A stretch of DNA of 64,000 nt from Eubacterium ruminantium. GTDB taxonomy: Bacteria > Bacillota > Clostridia > Lachnospirales > Lachnospiraceae. The position numbers and the translations under genes are program-made. The DNA lies in assembly GCF_900167085.1 (NCBI RefSeq), contig NZ_FUXA01000007.1:62001-126000 (forward strand). The letters are read 5' to 3'. Position 1 is the first letter of the stretch, and every line of letters begins with the position of its first letter. The notes under the pieces were generated by a model. That model worked only from the letters and a program-made list of their open reading frames with translations. It searched no databases and had not been told where the DNA came from. Shown here piece after piece: positions 44,001-53,295 of the stretch.

Positions 44001-45236
44001 CTATTCCACTTCAGTTCCATCACCAAAACTTTTCTTTAACCTCTTCAAAGTATCATTATCTACTTCTTTTTCGCCATATCTTACTTCATTATAAATATCC
44101 GTAGATTTTGTGATATCCTTCTTCACATCTTCTCTAATCTTATCACGGATATCAAATGTTGTATCTGTATCACTCGGAGTATTTTTCTTATTAAGCTTTA
44201 TGACATTTTTTCTGTATAATCTTCTGAATTTTTCTTCATTGGAAAATCTTTCTCTGAACTTCCCGAAAACACCACCATTTTTAGCAGCCTCTTTACCTCT
44301 TACATCCTCAAGCTTCTCAACTATATCTCCGTCTTCTTTCTTTCTCGCAAGGATAAGTTTGATTATCCTTCTGAGAATTATGAATACCATTATGGCAATT
44401 ACTGTAAAAACAAGTATCTGAACGAGGAAATAAAATGAATTGCCGGAGCCCTCTATAAGTTCCTCCATCTCTTCTTCCTCAACAACTTTTCTCCTTGACG
44501 GAGGTTCTTCGGAGAAAATGAGACCGAATAAAAATCCGATTCCCCTGAAAAAGAATACAAATATAAACAGTATCCATTTCATGCTTTTTAGGAATCTTTC
44601 AAGATATTCATCAAGCCCGAAAACATTTGCAAGGAATATCATTAGAACAATTCCGAATATAACTCCCGCAACTATAATTGTATTGGAATTAAGCATTTTA
44701 TTTGCGGTCTTTTTAGATATATCCTTACTCGTATCAAAGAACTCTCTTACGCCGTCCATATAAAGGATTATGAAATGCAGTAAAAATAGCATAAGCGGGA
44801 TTGTATAAGCCCTTGCAAGAACAAGATTATTATGAGTTGCAAAACCGTAAATATATACAAAAATACCAAAGGCAAAAGGCGCCAACGGAAGATCTTCAAA
44901 AGATTTAATGGTCTTACCTTTTTCAAGGAAAAGCATAGCTGTTACACCATAATATACAACCCCAAAACAAAGCATAACTTTGTGCGGAATGAGATCCGGC
45001 ATAATGATCACAGCTATAAACATCAAAATATGTAAGAATAGTATTAATATATTATTATTGGCTTTATATCTCAAAAGATATGAAATCAAACTGATCGTAC
45101 AAAGCACAAGTATTGATGTCACATCAAATGGCTTTTGTTTAAAGAAAAACAAAAGGAAATCCAATATAAAATATATAAATATAGTATTGTATATATATAC
45201 AAAAAACGTTCTGATCAATTTCAACCTAGGAGTCAT
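44001..45236 (-). CDS. Multi-pass membrane protein of MoxR/DUF58 cassette (DUF4129-like C-terminus)
   Basis: 411 residues. Six or more TM helices occupy residues 10-240, another lies at about 262-285, followed by a basic cytoplasmic tail. The end (TDIYNEVRYGEKEVDNDTLK) resembles the DUF4129 motif found at the C-terminus of transglutaminase-like proteins in this cassette. No transglutaminase catalytic triad is present. It overlaps the DUF58 gene by 11 bp. A role in envelope or secreted-complex assembly is inferred from context only. Confidence 0.65.
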   Translation of the reverse strand: MTPRLKLIRTFFVYIYNTIFIYFILDFLLFFFKQKPFDVTSILVLCTISLISYLLRYKANNNILILFLHILMFIAVIIMPDLIPHKVMLCFGVVYYGVTAMLFLEKGKTIKSFEDLPLAPFAFGIFVYIYGFATHNNLVLARAYTIPLMLFLLHFIILYMDGVREFFDTSKDISKKTANKMLNSNTIIVAGVIFGIVLMIFLANVFGLDEYLERFLKSMKWILFIFVFFFRGIGFLFGLIFSEEPPSRRKVVEEEEMEELIEGSGNSFYFLVQILVFTVIAIMVFIILRRIIKLILARKKEDGDIVEKLEDVRGKEAAKNGGVFGKFRERFSNEEKFRRLYRKNVIKLNKKNTPSDTDTTFDIRDKIREDVKKDITKSTDIYNEVRYGEKEVDNDTLKRLKKSFGDGTEVE

Positions 45237-46407
45237 TTTTCTTCACCTCCCAGCCGTACATATAACTTCTCTTCTCTCTGAGAGGAATAGTATCATAATG
45301 AGGAACAACCATTGTAACCGCCAGATTATTCCTGTTCATCTTGTCAACTTCTGTAAGAAGATCCTCTCTGTGATATGGAGAAATAATTATATATTGAATA
45401 TTTTGAGCACCGTATTTTGTTTCTTTCTTTAATATCTTCATGAACTCTTCCGTAGCACCTGTAGATGTTATGGAAGAAAGTGATTTGTCTATAGTTATTG
45501 AATGGCTAAGATCGGCCCCCTTACCTACGTAAGGACATGGAATATCTCTATTTGTATGAAGTTCTGACACATCCCCGGAAAGACTTAATGCTTCGCCGGA
45601 TCTTATATCCCTCATATAACCATTCGAAAAGAATGAAACTGCAATTTTTCTTTCAAGAAGTCTCCTTGCAATAGAACTTGCAAGACAGATTGTTTCTTCA
45701 AGGAGATATCCTGTAGCGATCATATTGTCCGCCTCAAGATTAAGGAATATCTTGACTTCCCTGTCCATAGTATAATCATAAAGATTTACCATAAGATCAT
45801 TTCTCTTGGCTGTCTGTCTCCAATTGATACTCTTCTGACTGTCAGTTCGGGTATATTCCCTGATGCCTCTAAATGAAAGATTATCATAAATAAGACTTCT
45901 CTTTGCAGATACTTCACCCATGATTCCACGCATCATATTATCGAAACTATCCGTTCTTATCTTACGCGGAAATACATAAATAATCGCATCATTATCAACC
46001 TGACGCGCAAAAGTAGAGATAAGAAAAAAGTCCCTTACCTGTATGGTTCCGTTAGACACAAGAAAAAAGCCTCTTCTGGTACCTCTGATGATATACTTTC
46101 TGGTTATCTTCTGATTTGCGAGAACAGAAAACGCTTCATTTCTATAACATAGATCTGTTATAGTAGAGTTCTTTTCATCATTAAATACCAAGGATTTATC
46201 AATGGAATATTTCAGCTGAAATACAGGCAAAGGGAGAAGCTTTTTATTGCTTATCTCGATCTTCATCTCATTCTCTTCGCCGTACTCAATGTAATTTCTG
46301 TCAAAAGATATTTTGGCAGAAAGTCCCTTATTCCAATTGCGTCGGTATAATTCTTTTTGAAAAGCAAAAATAATATAAAGCGCAATAAATGCTATGATAA
46401 GTTTCAT
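45226..46407 (-). CDS. DUF58 domain protein
   Basis: 393 residues. Two hydrophobic N-terminal stretches, a beta-rich middle part and the DUF58 signature FRGIREYTRTDSQKSINWRQ near 190, followed by a vWA-like half. DUF58 proteins partner with MoxR ATPases. It overlaps the MoxR gene by 4 bp (ATGA) and the downstream membrane-protein gene by 11 bp, indicating translational coupling. Confidence 0.88.
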   Translation of the reverse strand: MKLIIAFIALYIIFAFQKELYRRNWNKGLSAKISFDRNYIEYGEENEMKIEISNKKLLPLPVFQLKYSIDKSLVFNDEKNSTITDLCYRNEAFSVLANQKITRKYIIRGTRRGFFLVSNGTIQVRDFFLISTFARQVDNDAIIYVFPRKIRTDSFDNMMRGIMGEVSAKRSLIYDNLSFRGIREYTRTDSQKSINWRQTAKRNDLMVNLYDYTMDREVKIFLNLEADNMIATGYLLEETICLASSIARRLLERKIAVSFFSNGYMRDIRSGEALSLSGDVSELHTNRDIPCPYVGKGADLSHSITIDKSLSSITSTGATEEFMKILKKETKYGAQNIQYIIISPYHREDLLTEVDKMNRNNLAVTMVVPHYDTIPLREKRSYMYGWEVKKNDS

Positions 46408-47366
46408 TCAGCCCAATTCTCCGTAGGTACAATTATCCCTTTAACAATATCATTAATTACAGTATTACATTCAAGCATAGTCTGTATTCCGGATGCAGTG
46501 ATTATCCTGTGTCCGAGTACATAAGGTGCAAGGAATCTTACATCATCCGGAATAACATAATTTCTTCCGGAAATAGCTGCAAATGCCTGACTCACTCTCA
46601 TAAGAGCAATACTTGCTCTCGGACTGATACCTACAAGAAGCTTATTGGAATTTCTTGTAGCTATAGCTATATCAACAATATATTCTTCTATGCACTTATG
46701 AACATAGATATTTTTCACTTCATTTATAGCATTAAGGATATCCTCACAACTGCAAACCGGCTGAATCTCTTCCATCGGATTTGCTGATTTATAGGTTTCA
46801 AGGATGGTAATCTCATCCTCCTTATTAAGATTATCCATAGACATTTTAATAAGGAATCTATCTAACTGCGCTTCCGGAATCGGATATGTACCTGTGGTTT
46901 CAAGTGGGTTTTCTGTTGCAATAACAAGAAACGGACTAGGGAGAGATAAAGTCTCTCTATCGATTGTGCATGTTCTTTCCTCCATAGATTCAAGAAGACT
47001 CGACTGAGTTCTAGGAGTTGCACGGTTGATTTCGTCCGCAAGTAGAATATTTGTAAAAATAGGACCTTTCAGCAGATGGAACTCTTCATCTTTTCTGCTG
47101 TAAACATTAATACCTGTAATATCCTGAGGCATAAGGTCCGGCGTAAACTGGATACGTCCCATATCTCCGTTTATACTCTTTGCAATACATTTCGCAAGAG
47201 TTGTCTTACCAGTTCCGGGATTATCCTCTAAAAGAACGTGTCCGCCTGCAAGAATAGCAGAAAAAATAAGTGAAAATGTCTCATCTCTTCCGATGATGCA
47301 CCTTCTCACATTTCCAAGAACTTTTAAGTATAAATCTCTAGTAATCATATAATTCCCCTTTATCAA
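46404..47366 (-). CDS. MoxR-family AAA+ ATPase
   Basis: 320 residues. Walker A LEDNPGTGKTTLAKCIAKSI near 47, Walker B ILLADEINRATPRTQSSLLE near 110 and sensor 1 VIATENPLETTGTYPIPEAQ near 150. MoxR ATPases act as chaperones for metal insertion or complex assembly with vWA-type partners such as the adjacent DUF58 protein. First gene of a three-gene overlapping cassette. Confidence 0.93.
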   Translation of the reverse strand: MIKGNYMITRDLYLKVLGNVRRCIIGRDETFSLIFSAILAGGHVLLEDNPGTGKTTLAKCIAKSINGDMGRIQFTPDLMPQDITGINVYSRKDEEFHLLKGPIFTNILLADEINRATPRTQSSLLESMEERTCTIDRETLSLPSPFLVIATENPLETTGTYPIPEAQLDRFLIKMSMDNLNKEDEITILETYKSANPMEEIQPVCSCEDILNAINEVKNIYVHKCIEEYIVDIAIATRNSNKLLVGISPRASIALMRVSQAFAAISGRNYVIPDDVRFLAPYVLGHRIITASGIQTMLECNTVINDIVKGIIVPTENWAE

Positions 47367-47402
47367 ATTATAACCAATACATTTTGTTCCATCTTAAGAT
47401 AT

Positions 47403-47436
47403 CGGCCGCATCTTCAATTTCTTGAAAATGCGACCG
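47403..47436 (-). terminator. 15-bp GC-rich hairpin after purL
   Basis: Arms 47403-47417 and 47422-47436 pair over all 15 positions with two G-U wobbles around a 4-nt loop, 14 bp after the purL stop as transcribed. No U-run follows on the minus strand, so it may be an end-protecting or processing hairpin. Confidence 0.55.
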
Positions 47437-47449
47437 TGAATTATTAAAT

Positions 47450-50400
47450 TTAGTTGTAATATTCTACACCTGATTCAAAGATCTGCTGATCCTTTTCTCC
47501 GTAAATATTTATATAATCAGCTGTAGCACGTCTCTCAGAATGACCCATCTTTCCGAGGATACGTCCTGTTGCATCTGTGATACCTTCAATAGCCATGTAA
47601 GATGCGTTGATGTTGTAATCCTCATCCATAGTTGGATTACCTTCAAGATCAACATACTGTGTAGCTACCTGACCATTCTCGAAGAGCTTCTTAAGCCACT
47701 CATCATTCGCAACAAATCTTCCTTCACCATGTGACATAGGTATAGAGTAAACTCCACCGAGTTCAGCACGTCTGAGCCATGGTGACTTATTGGAAACAAC
47801 CTTTGTATATGCCATCTTGGACTGATGACGTCCGATAGAGTTACGAGCAAGTGTTGGGCTGTCCTCTCCCTGAGCTCTGATTTCACCATATGGTACGAGA
47901 CCAAGTTTCATAAGAGCCTGGAAACCGTTACAGATACCAAGAACAAGACCGTCTCTCTCATGGATAAGCTTCATAAGTTCATCAGCAATCTTCTGATTTC
48001 TGAATGCTGTAGCGATAAATTTACCTGATCCGTCAGGTTCATCACCTGCTGAGAATCCACCAGGGAACATAACGATCTGAGCATTGCTGATGGCCTTTGT
48101 AAATGCATCAACAGATTCTCTTATTCCTTCAGCATCCATATTGTTAAGAACTATAGTTGTAACTTCAGCTCCTGCTCTTTCGAACGCATGAGCTGAATCA
48201 TATTCGCAGTTAGTACCAGGGAATACAGGTATAAATACACGTGGCTTAGCAATCTTATTCTTAGCAACCTGTATTGTCTTTGCTGTATAAAGTCCTGTAG
48301 AGATCTTCTTATCTTCAACATTTGAAGCTGTTGGGAATACCTTTTCAAGTTTTCCTGTCCAGATATTAACTGCTTCATCAACTGAAACCTTACTGCTTCC
48401 GTAGCTGAATGTTCCATCATCTGTAACTTCACCGATTACAGTAAATGGTGCCTTAAGCTTCTCAAGATTTTCAGGACAGATCTCAACGATTATTGAACCG
48501 TAATCTCTACTGATAAGTTCTTCCTTAGAAATGATCTTATTATCTAACTTAACGCCAAGCTTATTACCGAATGCCATTTTGCTGACTGCTTCGATGACAC
48601 CACCGAAACCAACTGCAAATGCAGATTCGATTAGATCATTTTCAACATCTGATCTGTAACTTGCATACTTATCAAGTACATCAGCATAATCAGGAAGGCT
48701 GAATTCATCTTTCTTGATATCAAGTTTTAATATAAGATTTCCTGCCTTCTTAAACTCTGTTGTGATTATATTCATGTAGCTGTTTACATCAACTGCGAAT
48801 GAACAGAGTGTTGGTGGAACATCTATATCATTAAATGTTCCCGACATACTGTCCTTACCACCGATTGATGGAAGTCCGAGTCCGATTTGAGCAGCATATG
48901 AACCAAGAAGAGCTGCAAGAGGCTTACCCCATCTTGTAGGATCTTCTGTCATTCTTTCAAAATATTCCTGGAATGTAAGTCTAATCTTACTTACATCACC
49001 ACCTGCAGCAGCTATCTTAGCTACTGAATGAATAACAGCATATACTGCACCATGATATGGGCTCCAGCTTGAAAGATATGGATCAAGACCATAGCTCATC
49101 ATAGTTACTGTATCTGTCTTACCCTTAAGAACAGGGAGTTTAGCTGTCATTGTCTGTATAGGTGAAAGCTGATATTTACCACCGTAAGGCATTGTTACTG
49201 TACCTGCACCAATAGTACTGTCGAACATCTCAACAAGGCCCTTCTGTGAACATACATTAAGATCTGCGAGAACTGCCTTCCAAATATCAGTAACATCTGC
49301 TTTATCATCAAGTCCGTAAACTGATGCTTTCTTTGCTTCTTCGAAATAGTTGTCATCCTTAGAAGGTGTCTCAACAACTGCTGTTGTTTCCTGATGAGCA
49401 CCGTTTGTATCAAGGAATGCACGGCTGAGGTCAACGATAGTCTTACCTCTCCATTTCATAACAAGTCTTGGGCTTTCTGTAACTGTTGCAACCTTAACTG
49501 CTTCAAGGTTTTCTTCTCTCGCATAGTCAAGGATCTTATCAGCATCTGCAGGATCAACAACAAGTGCCATTCTTTCCTGTGACTCTGAGATTGCAAGTTC
49601 TGTTCCGTCAAGACCTGCATATTTCTTAGGAACGAGATCAAGATTAATATCAAGTCCGGCTGCAAGTTCACCGATAGCTACGGATACACCACCTGCACCG
49701 AAGTCATTACATTTCTTAATGAGAGAGGCAACTTCTTCTCTTCTGAAAAGTCTCTGAAGTTTTCTTTCTGTAGGAGCATTACCCTTCTGAACCTCAGCAC
49801 CGCAAGTTGTAAGTGATTCAGATGTGTGTGCCTTTGAAGATCCTGTTGCACCACCGCAACCGTCACGACCTGTACGTCCACCAAGGAGGATAATGATATC
49901 TCCCGGATCAGATGTAAGTCTCTTAACATTCTTCTTAGGAGCTGCACCGATAACGGCACCGATCTCCATACGCTTAGCAACATAATTTGGATGATATACT
50001 TCGTTTACAAGACCTGTAGCAAGACCGATCTGGTTACCATATGAAGAATATCCTTCTGCTGCTGTTCTTACGATCTTTCTCTGAGGAAGCTTACCAGGCA
50101 TAGTCTCCTTAAGTGACTTTGTAGGATCAGCCGCACCTGTAACACGCATAGCCTGATATACATATGTACGTCCTGAAAGCGGATCACGGATAGCTCCACC
50201 AAGACATGTAGCAGCACCACCGAATGGCTCGATTTCTGTAGGATGGTTATGTGTTTCATTCTTGAAACTTACAAGCCAGTCCTCTTTCACGCCATCTATC
50301 TCAACAGGAACAACTATTGTACAAGCGTTGATCTCATCCGACTCATCAAGGTCAGCAAGCTTTCCGTCTGCACGAAGCTTCTTCATTCCCATAAGAGCTA

Positions 50401-51229
50401 TATCCATAAGGCAGATGAACTTATCATCACGTCCCTTGTAAATAACTTCTCTGTCGCTCTTATATTTATCAAATGTATCTGTGATAGCCTTCTTATAGAA
50501 ACCGTCTGTAAATGATACATCAGTAAGCTCTGTCGCAAATGTTGTATGACGGCAGTGATCTGACCAATATGTATCAAGTACTCTGATTTCAGTCATTGAA
50601 GGATCACGTGATTCTTCATTCTTGAAATAATTCTGAATATGAAGGAAATCCTTAAATGTCATAGCAAGTCCAAGACTGTCATAAAGTGCCTTTAATTCTG
50701 CTTCAGGCATATCCTTAAATCCGTCAAAGATCTTAACATCTTCAGGTTCAGGATGCTGCATAACAAGAGTTTCAGGCTTAACTTCATCAGTAATCCTTGA
50801 ATCTACAGGGTTAACAACATACTCCTCGATTGCCTTCTTATCATCTTCTGAAATCTCACCGCTTATAACATAAGTTACAGCAGATCTTATGATTGGCTCT
50901 TCATTTTCATTGAGAAGCTTAACACACTGTTCTGCAGAATCTGCCCTCTGATCAAACTGACCCGGAAGGAATTCGGTAGCAAATACAAAATCGCCTTCAT
51001 TCTTTGGAAAAGACTCCTCAAATACAGTATCAACAGGTGGTTCTGAAAATACAGTAGGGATAGCCTTCTTATATGTATCCTCTGTAATATTCTCAATATC
51101 ATATCTTACAAGTTCGCGAACTGTGATATTCTTGATACCGAGATACTCTCTGAACTGCTGCTGAAGATCTTTTGCTCTTACAGCATAATCCTGTTTTTTC
51201 TCCACATAGATTCTTCTTACGTTACTCAT
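47450..51229 (-). CDS. purL: Phosphoribosylformylglycinamidine synthase (single-chain PurL)
   Basis: 1259 residues from ATG 51227-51229, which follows GGAGG; a TTG/ATG-type extension of four codons is rejected. Converts FGAR to FGAM in purine synthesis. Single-chain form with N-terminal PurS-like region, linker (SDHCRHTTFATEL near 225), two AIRS-like halves and a C-terminal glutamine amidotransferase with nucleophile Cys in VLGICNGFQALMKLG near 1098. Most Firmicutes of the Bacillus type split this into PurS/Q/L; the fused form is common in Lachnospiraceae. No other pur gene is adjacent. Confidence 0.96.
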   Translation of the reverse strand: MSNVRRIYVEKKQDYAVRAKDLQQQFREYLGIKNITVRELVRYDIENITEDTYKKAIPTVFSEPPVDTVFEESFPKNEGDFVFATEFLPGQFDQRADSAEQCVKLLNENEEPIIRSAVTYVISGEISEDDKKAIEEYVVNPVDSRITDEVKPETLVMQHPEPEDVKIFDGFKDMPEAELKALYDSLGLAMTFKDFLHIQNYFKNEESRDPSMTEIRVLDTYWSDHCRHTTFATELTDVSFTDGFYKKAITDTFDKYKSDREVIYKGRDDKFICLMDIALMGMKKLRADGKLADLDESDEINACTIVVPVEIDGVKEDWLVSFKNETHNHPTEIEPFGGAATCLGGAIRDPLSGRTYVYQAMRVTGAADPTKSLKETMPGKLPQRKIVRTAAEGYSSYGNQIGLATGLVNEVYHPNYVAKRMEIGAVIGAAPKKNVKRLTSDPGDIIILLGGRTGRDGCGGATGSSKAHTSESLTTCGAEVQKGNAPTERKLQRLFRREEVASLIKKCNDFGAGGVSVAIGELAAGLDINLDLVPKKYAGLDGTELAISESQERMALVVDPADADKILDYAREENLEAVKVATVTESPRLVMKWRGKTIVDLSRAFLDTNGAHQETTAVVETPSKDDNYFEEAKKASVYGLDDKADVTDIWKAVLADLNVCSQKGLVEMFDSTIGAGTVTMPYGGKYQLSPIQTMTAKLPVLKGKTDTVTMMSYGLDPYLSSWSPYHGAVYAVIHSVAKIAAAGGDVSKIRLTFQEYFERMTEDPTRWGKPLAALLGSYAAQIGLGLPSIGGKDSMSGTFNDIDVPPTLCSFAVDVNSYMNIITTEFKKAGNLILKLDIKKDEFSLPDYADVLDKYASYRSDVENDLIESAFAVGFGGVIEAVSKMAFGNKLGVKLDNKIISKEELISRDYGSIIVEICPENLEKLKAPFTVIGEVTDDGTFSYGSSKVSVDEAVNIWTGKLEKVFPTASNVEDKKISTGLYTAKTIQVAKNKIAKPRVFIPVFPGTNCEYDSAHAFERAGAEVTTIVLNNMDAEGIRESVDAFTKAISNAQIVMFPGGFSAGDEPDGSGKFIATAFRNQKIADELMKLIHERDGLVLGICNGFQALMKLGLVPYGEIRAQGEDSPTLARNSIGRHQSKMAYTKVVSNKSPWLRRAELGGVYSIPMSHGEGRFVANDEWLKKLFENGQVATQYVDLEGNPTMDEDYNINASYMAIEGITDATGRILGKMGHSERRATADYINIYGEKDQQIFESGVEYYN

Positions 51230-51284
51230 TTTATCCTCCATATATTATGATGCATGTATAGGCATTTGCTGCCTTTATCATACA

Positions 51285-52220
51285 TTATTTATGCATTTTC
51301 CTTATCATCCTGTATATGACAACATTCTGGAATACCATAGGATTGTCATGTACAAAGAAAATGATACCGCTGGTAGGCGCAAGTACTGTTGAAATGACAT
51401 TTCCGGTCATAGGGTCGATTATATCAGCCAGCTTCTGACCTCTTGTAACTTCTTCATTTGTACCTACGTATTTTCTAAAGAAACCTGCTTCATCTGACTT
51501 GATTGAAAGCATCTTTTCTTCATTCATTACAGTGGAAATATATCCACCCTGGCAATTATATTTGATGATTCCCATTCTTGAAAGGAATCTTAAAACTGCG
51601 GAAACAGCTGTCTCAGCATATCCTTCGTGGATTCTTTCTGTCCCTCCGGAATAGATAGAGAAAACTTCTGTTCCTGCCATCTGCCAGTTATAAGCAAGAG
51701 TTACAGCCTCATATGGTCTGCCTTCACTCATAAGAACATAAGGCATTCCAAAGAGATTTGCAAGATTTGTTCCTTCTTTTTCAGATGCCAGCATCCTTAT
51801 ATGAGGAATGAACTGTCCCTGAAGATAGAAACTTCTGAACTGAATACCATAAAGATATTCTTTCGCTGTTTCAAGTGTAGCATATGCTATTCTGCTTGTT
51901 GCAGGTCCGCTTGGATTTCCCGGAAACTGTCTGTTGATATCCGAATCATCCGAAAGCCAGTATTTGTGACTTGCATTCATTGCGCTGTAATTAAGCGAAG
52001 GGATAACAAGTATCTGTTTGCCCGATACTATCGCACCCTCTTCTTCAAGTCTTGCCAGTTTTTTGGAAAGAATGGAGCAAATATAAAGCTGCTGAAATTC
52101 ATGTCCTCTCAGAGCTCCGACTATACAAGCCGATTTCTCTCCTCTTCCGTAAGTATATCCATAAACAGAATACTCGCCTCTAAAAGCAGTATTCATGGTA
52201 TAAAGCGTTTCTTTGGTCAT
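51285..52220 (-). CDS. AstE/AspA-like (M14) protein B, degenerate active site
   Basis: 311 residues related to succinylglutamate desuccinylase/aspartoacylase. The usual zinc motif HGDE is replaced by ALRGHEFQQ (Glu kept, His lost) near 36, and the DLH motif is missing (YGIQFRSFYLQGQ instead). The substrate-binding DINRQFPGNPSGP near 94 is intact. A C-terminal beta-barrel-like domain (about 225-311) is present. The gene overlaps its paralogue by 4 bp. Catalysis alone seems doubtful; a regulatory or complementing subunit is possible. Confidence 0.72.
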   Translation of the reverse strand: MTKETLYTMNTAFRGEYSVYGYTYGRGEKSACIVGALRGHEFQQLYICSILSKKLARLEEEGAIVSGKQILVIPSLNYSAMNASHKYWLSDDSDINRQFPGNPSGPATSRIAYATLETAKEYLYGIQFRSFYLQGQFIPHIRMLASEKEGTNLANLFGMPYVLMSEGRPYEAVTLAYNWQMAGTEVFSIYSGGTERIHEGYAETAVSAVLRFLSRMGIIKYNCQGGYISTVMNEEKMLSIKSDEAGFFRKYVGTNEEVTRGQKLADIIDPMTGNVISTVLAPTSGIIFFVHDNPMVFQNVVIYRMIRKMHK

Positions 52221-53149
52221 TTTCTCACTCCTACTATTCTTGCAAGTAAAGAGCCTTCCTCGATAGCAGGATATTCTCTCATTCCTGTTATCATTCCCGT
52301 TATAGGTGCCCTGATCACTTCTTCAACAGATCCTGTAATAACATCAACGACTTTTCCGATTTCATCATTTTCATTTACCATATCATGAACAGATGACTTA
52401 GGAATAAATATTCCGCTGCTCTCAGAATTGATATAGATCATATCGTCGTCATGGACCAAAAACGGATCCTTTGGCTTAACGGTCTCACCCTTCCAGATTC
52501 CCATATATTTCATAAGCGAAAATATACCGTCAACTATCTGATTACAGTAATCCTGATCGATCTTATATGCATAACTTGACTCAGTAACGCAGCATTTAAC
52601 ACCGATCTTATTGAGTTCATATGCAAGGCTTCCTTTGTTAACCTGTGTCGATGGATGTACCCAGATCATATCTGTATTAAGATGTTCAACGTAAGGCATT
52701 ATCTCTTTCTCAACATCATCATTCATTCTGATCTGCGGAATCTCGCAAAGGTACATATCACTTCCGTGAACATCGAGACAGAAATCAGCGCCTTCGATAT
52801 CACGAAGCACTGCATTTGCCGCATATTCACCCATAGCTCCCTGTTCAGAACCCGGGAAGAGTTCATTCATATTAAGTTCAGGTCCGGGAATCTCCCTTAC
52901 TCCCGCTTCAAGTCCCATAGGATTAAGCGATGGATATATATCAACTATTCCGGTAAGATCCTCGTAACTGTTTTTTATTCTTCTGATCGTTTCATAACAA
53001 ATATACTGCCCCTGTAGCTCATCTCCGTAAATCCCCGAAACGATACAAAGCCTCTTGCACCCTCTTGTATAATCAGGCTCGAGACGGTTCTTCTTTATCT
53101 TCAGTGTTTCCCCAACCATAAGGTTCACTGAAACTACTGTATCTATCAT
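52217..53149 (-). CDS. AstE/AspA-like (M14) protein A
   Basis: 310 residues, paralogous to the following gene. Near 38, SGIYGDELQGQYIC has Tyr where the zinc-ligand His of HGDE is expected; near 125, CLDVHGSDMY keeps the third ligand His. The NR motif is altered (ELNMNELFPG). IYPSLNPMGLEAGVREIPGP and a C-terminal barrel (VIRAPITGMITGMREYPAIE) are family features. Substrate unknown. First of two overlapping genes behind a strong promoter with a palindrome. Confidence 0.75.
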   Translation of the reverse strand: MIDTVVSVNLMVGETLKIKKNRLEPDYTRGCKRLCIVSGIYGDELQGQYICYETIRRIKNSYEDLTGIVDIYPSLNPMGLEAGVREIPGPELNMNELFPGSEQGAMGEYAANAVLRDIEGADFCLDVHGSDMYLCEIPQIRMNDDVEKEIMPYVEHLNTDMIWVHPSTQVNKGSLAYELNKIGVKCCVTESSYAYKIDQDYCNQIVDGIFSLMKYMGIWKGETVKPKDPFLVHDDDMIYINSESSGIFIPKSSVHDMVNENDEIGKVVDVITGSVEEVIRAPITGMITGMREYPAIEEGSLLARIVGVRK

Positions 53150-53192
53150 GTAACACCCCTAAATTTATGTAATTATTACAACGTCAAACTTT

Positions 53193-53222
53193 ATTATACA
53201 ATAATAAGAGTTATTGTATCAA
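53193..53222 (-). promoter_or_regulatory. Promoter overlapped by a perfect 24-bp palindrome
   Basis: Minus-strand -35 TTGATA (53217-53222), consensus -10 TATAAT (53193-53198), 18-bp spacer. Between and overlapping both lies atacaataa (53196-53204), a 6-bp centre and ttattgtat (53211-53219), a perfect 9-bp-arm inverted repeat. It is a likely repressor operator for the aspartoacylase-like pair. Confidence 0.7.
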
Positions 53223-53295
53223 GTGCGATTATAAAGCCAAAAATATTTAAAATATATTTTCATTAAACTGCATTTTTTTACACCAAAGTTGCTTC

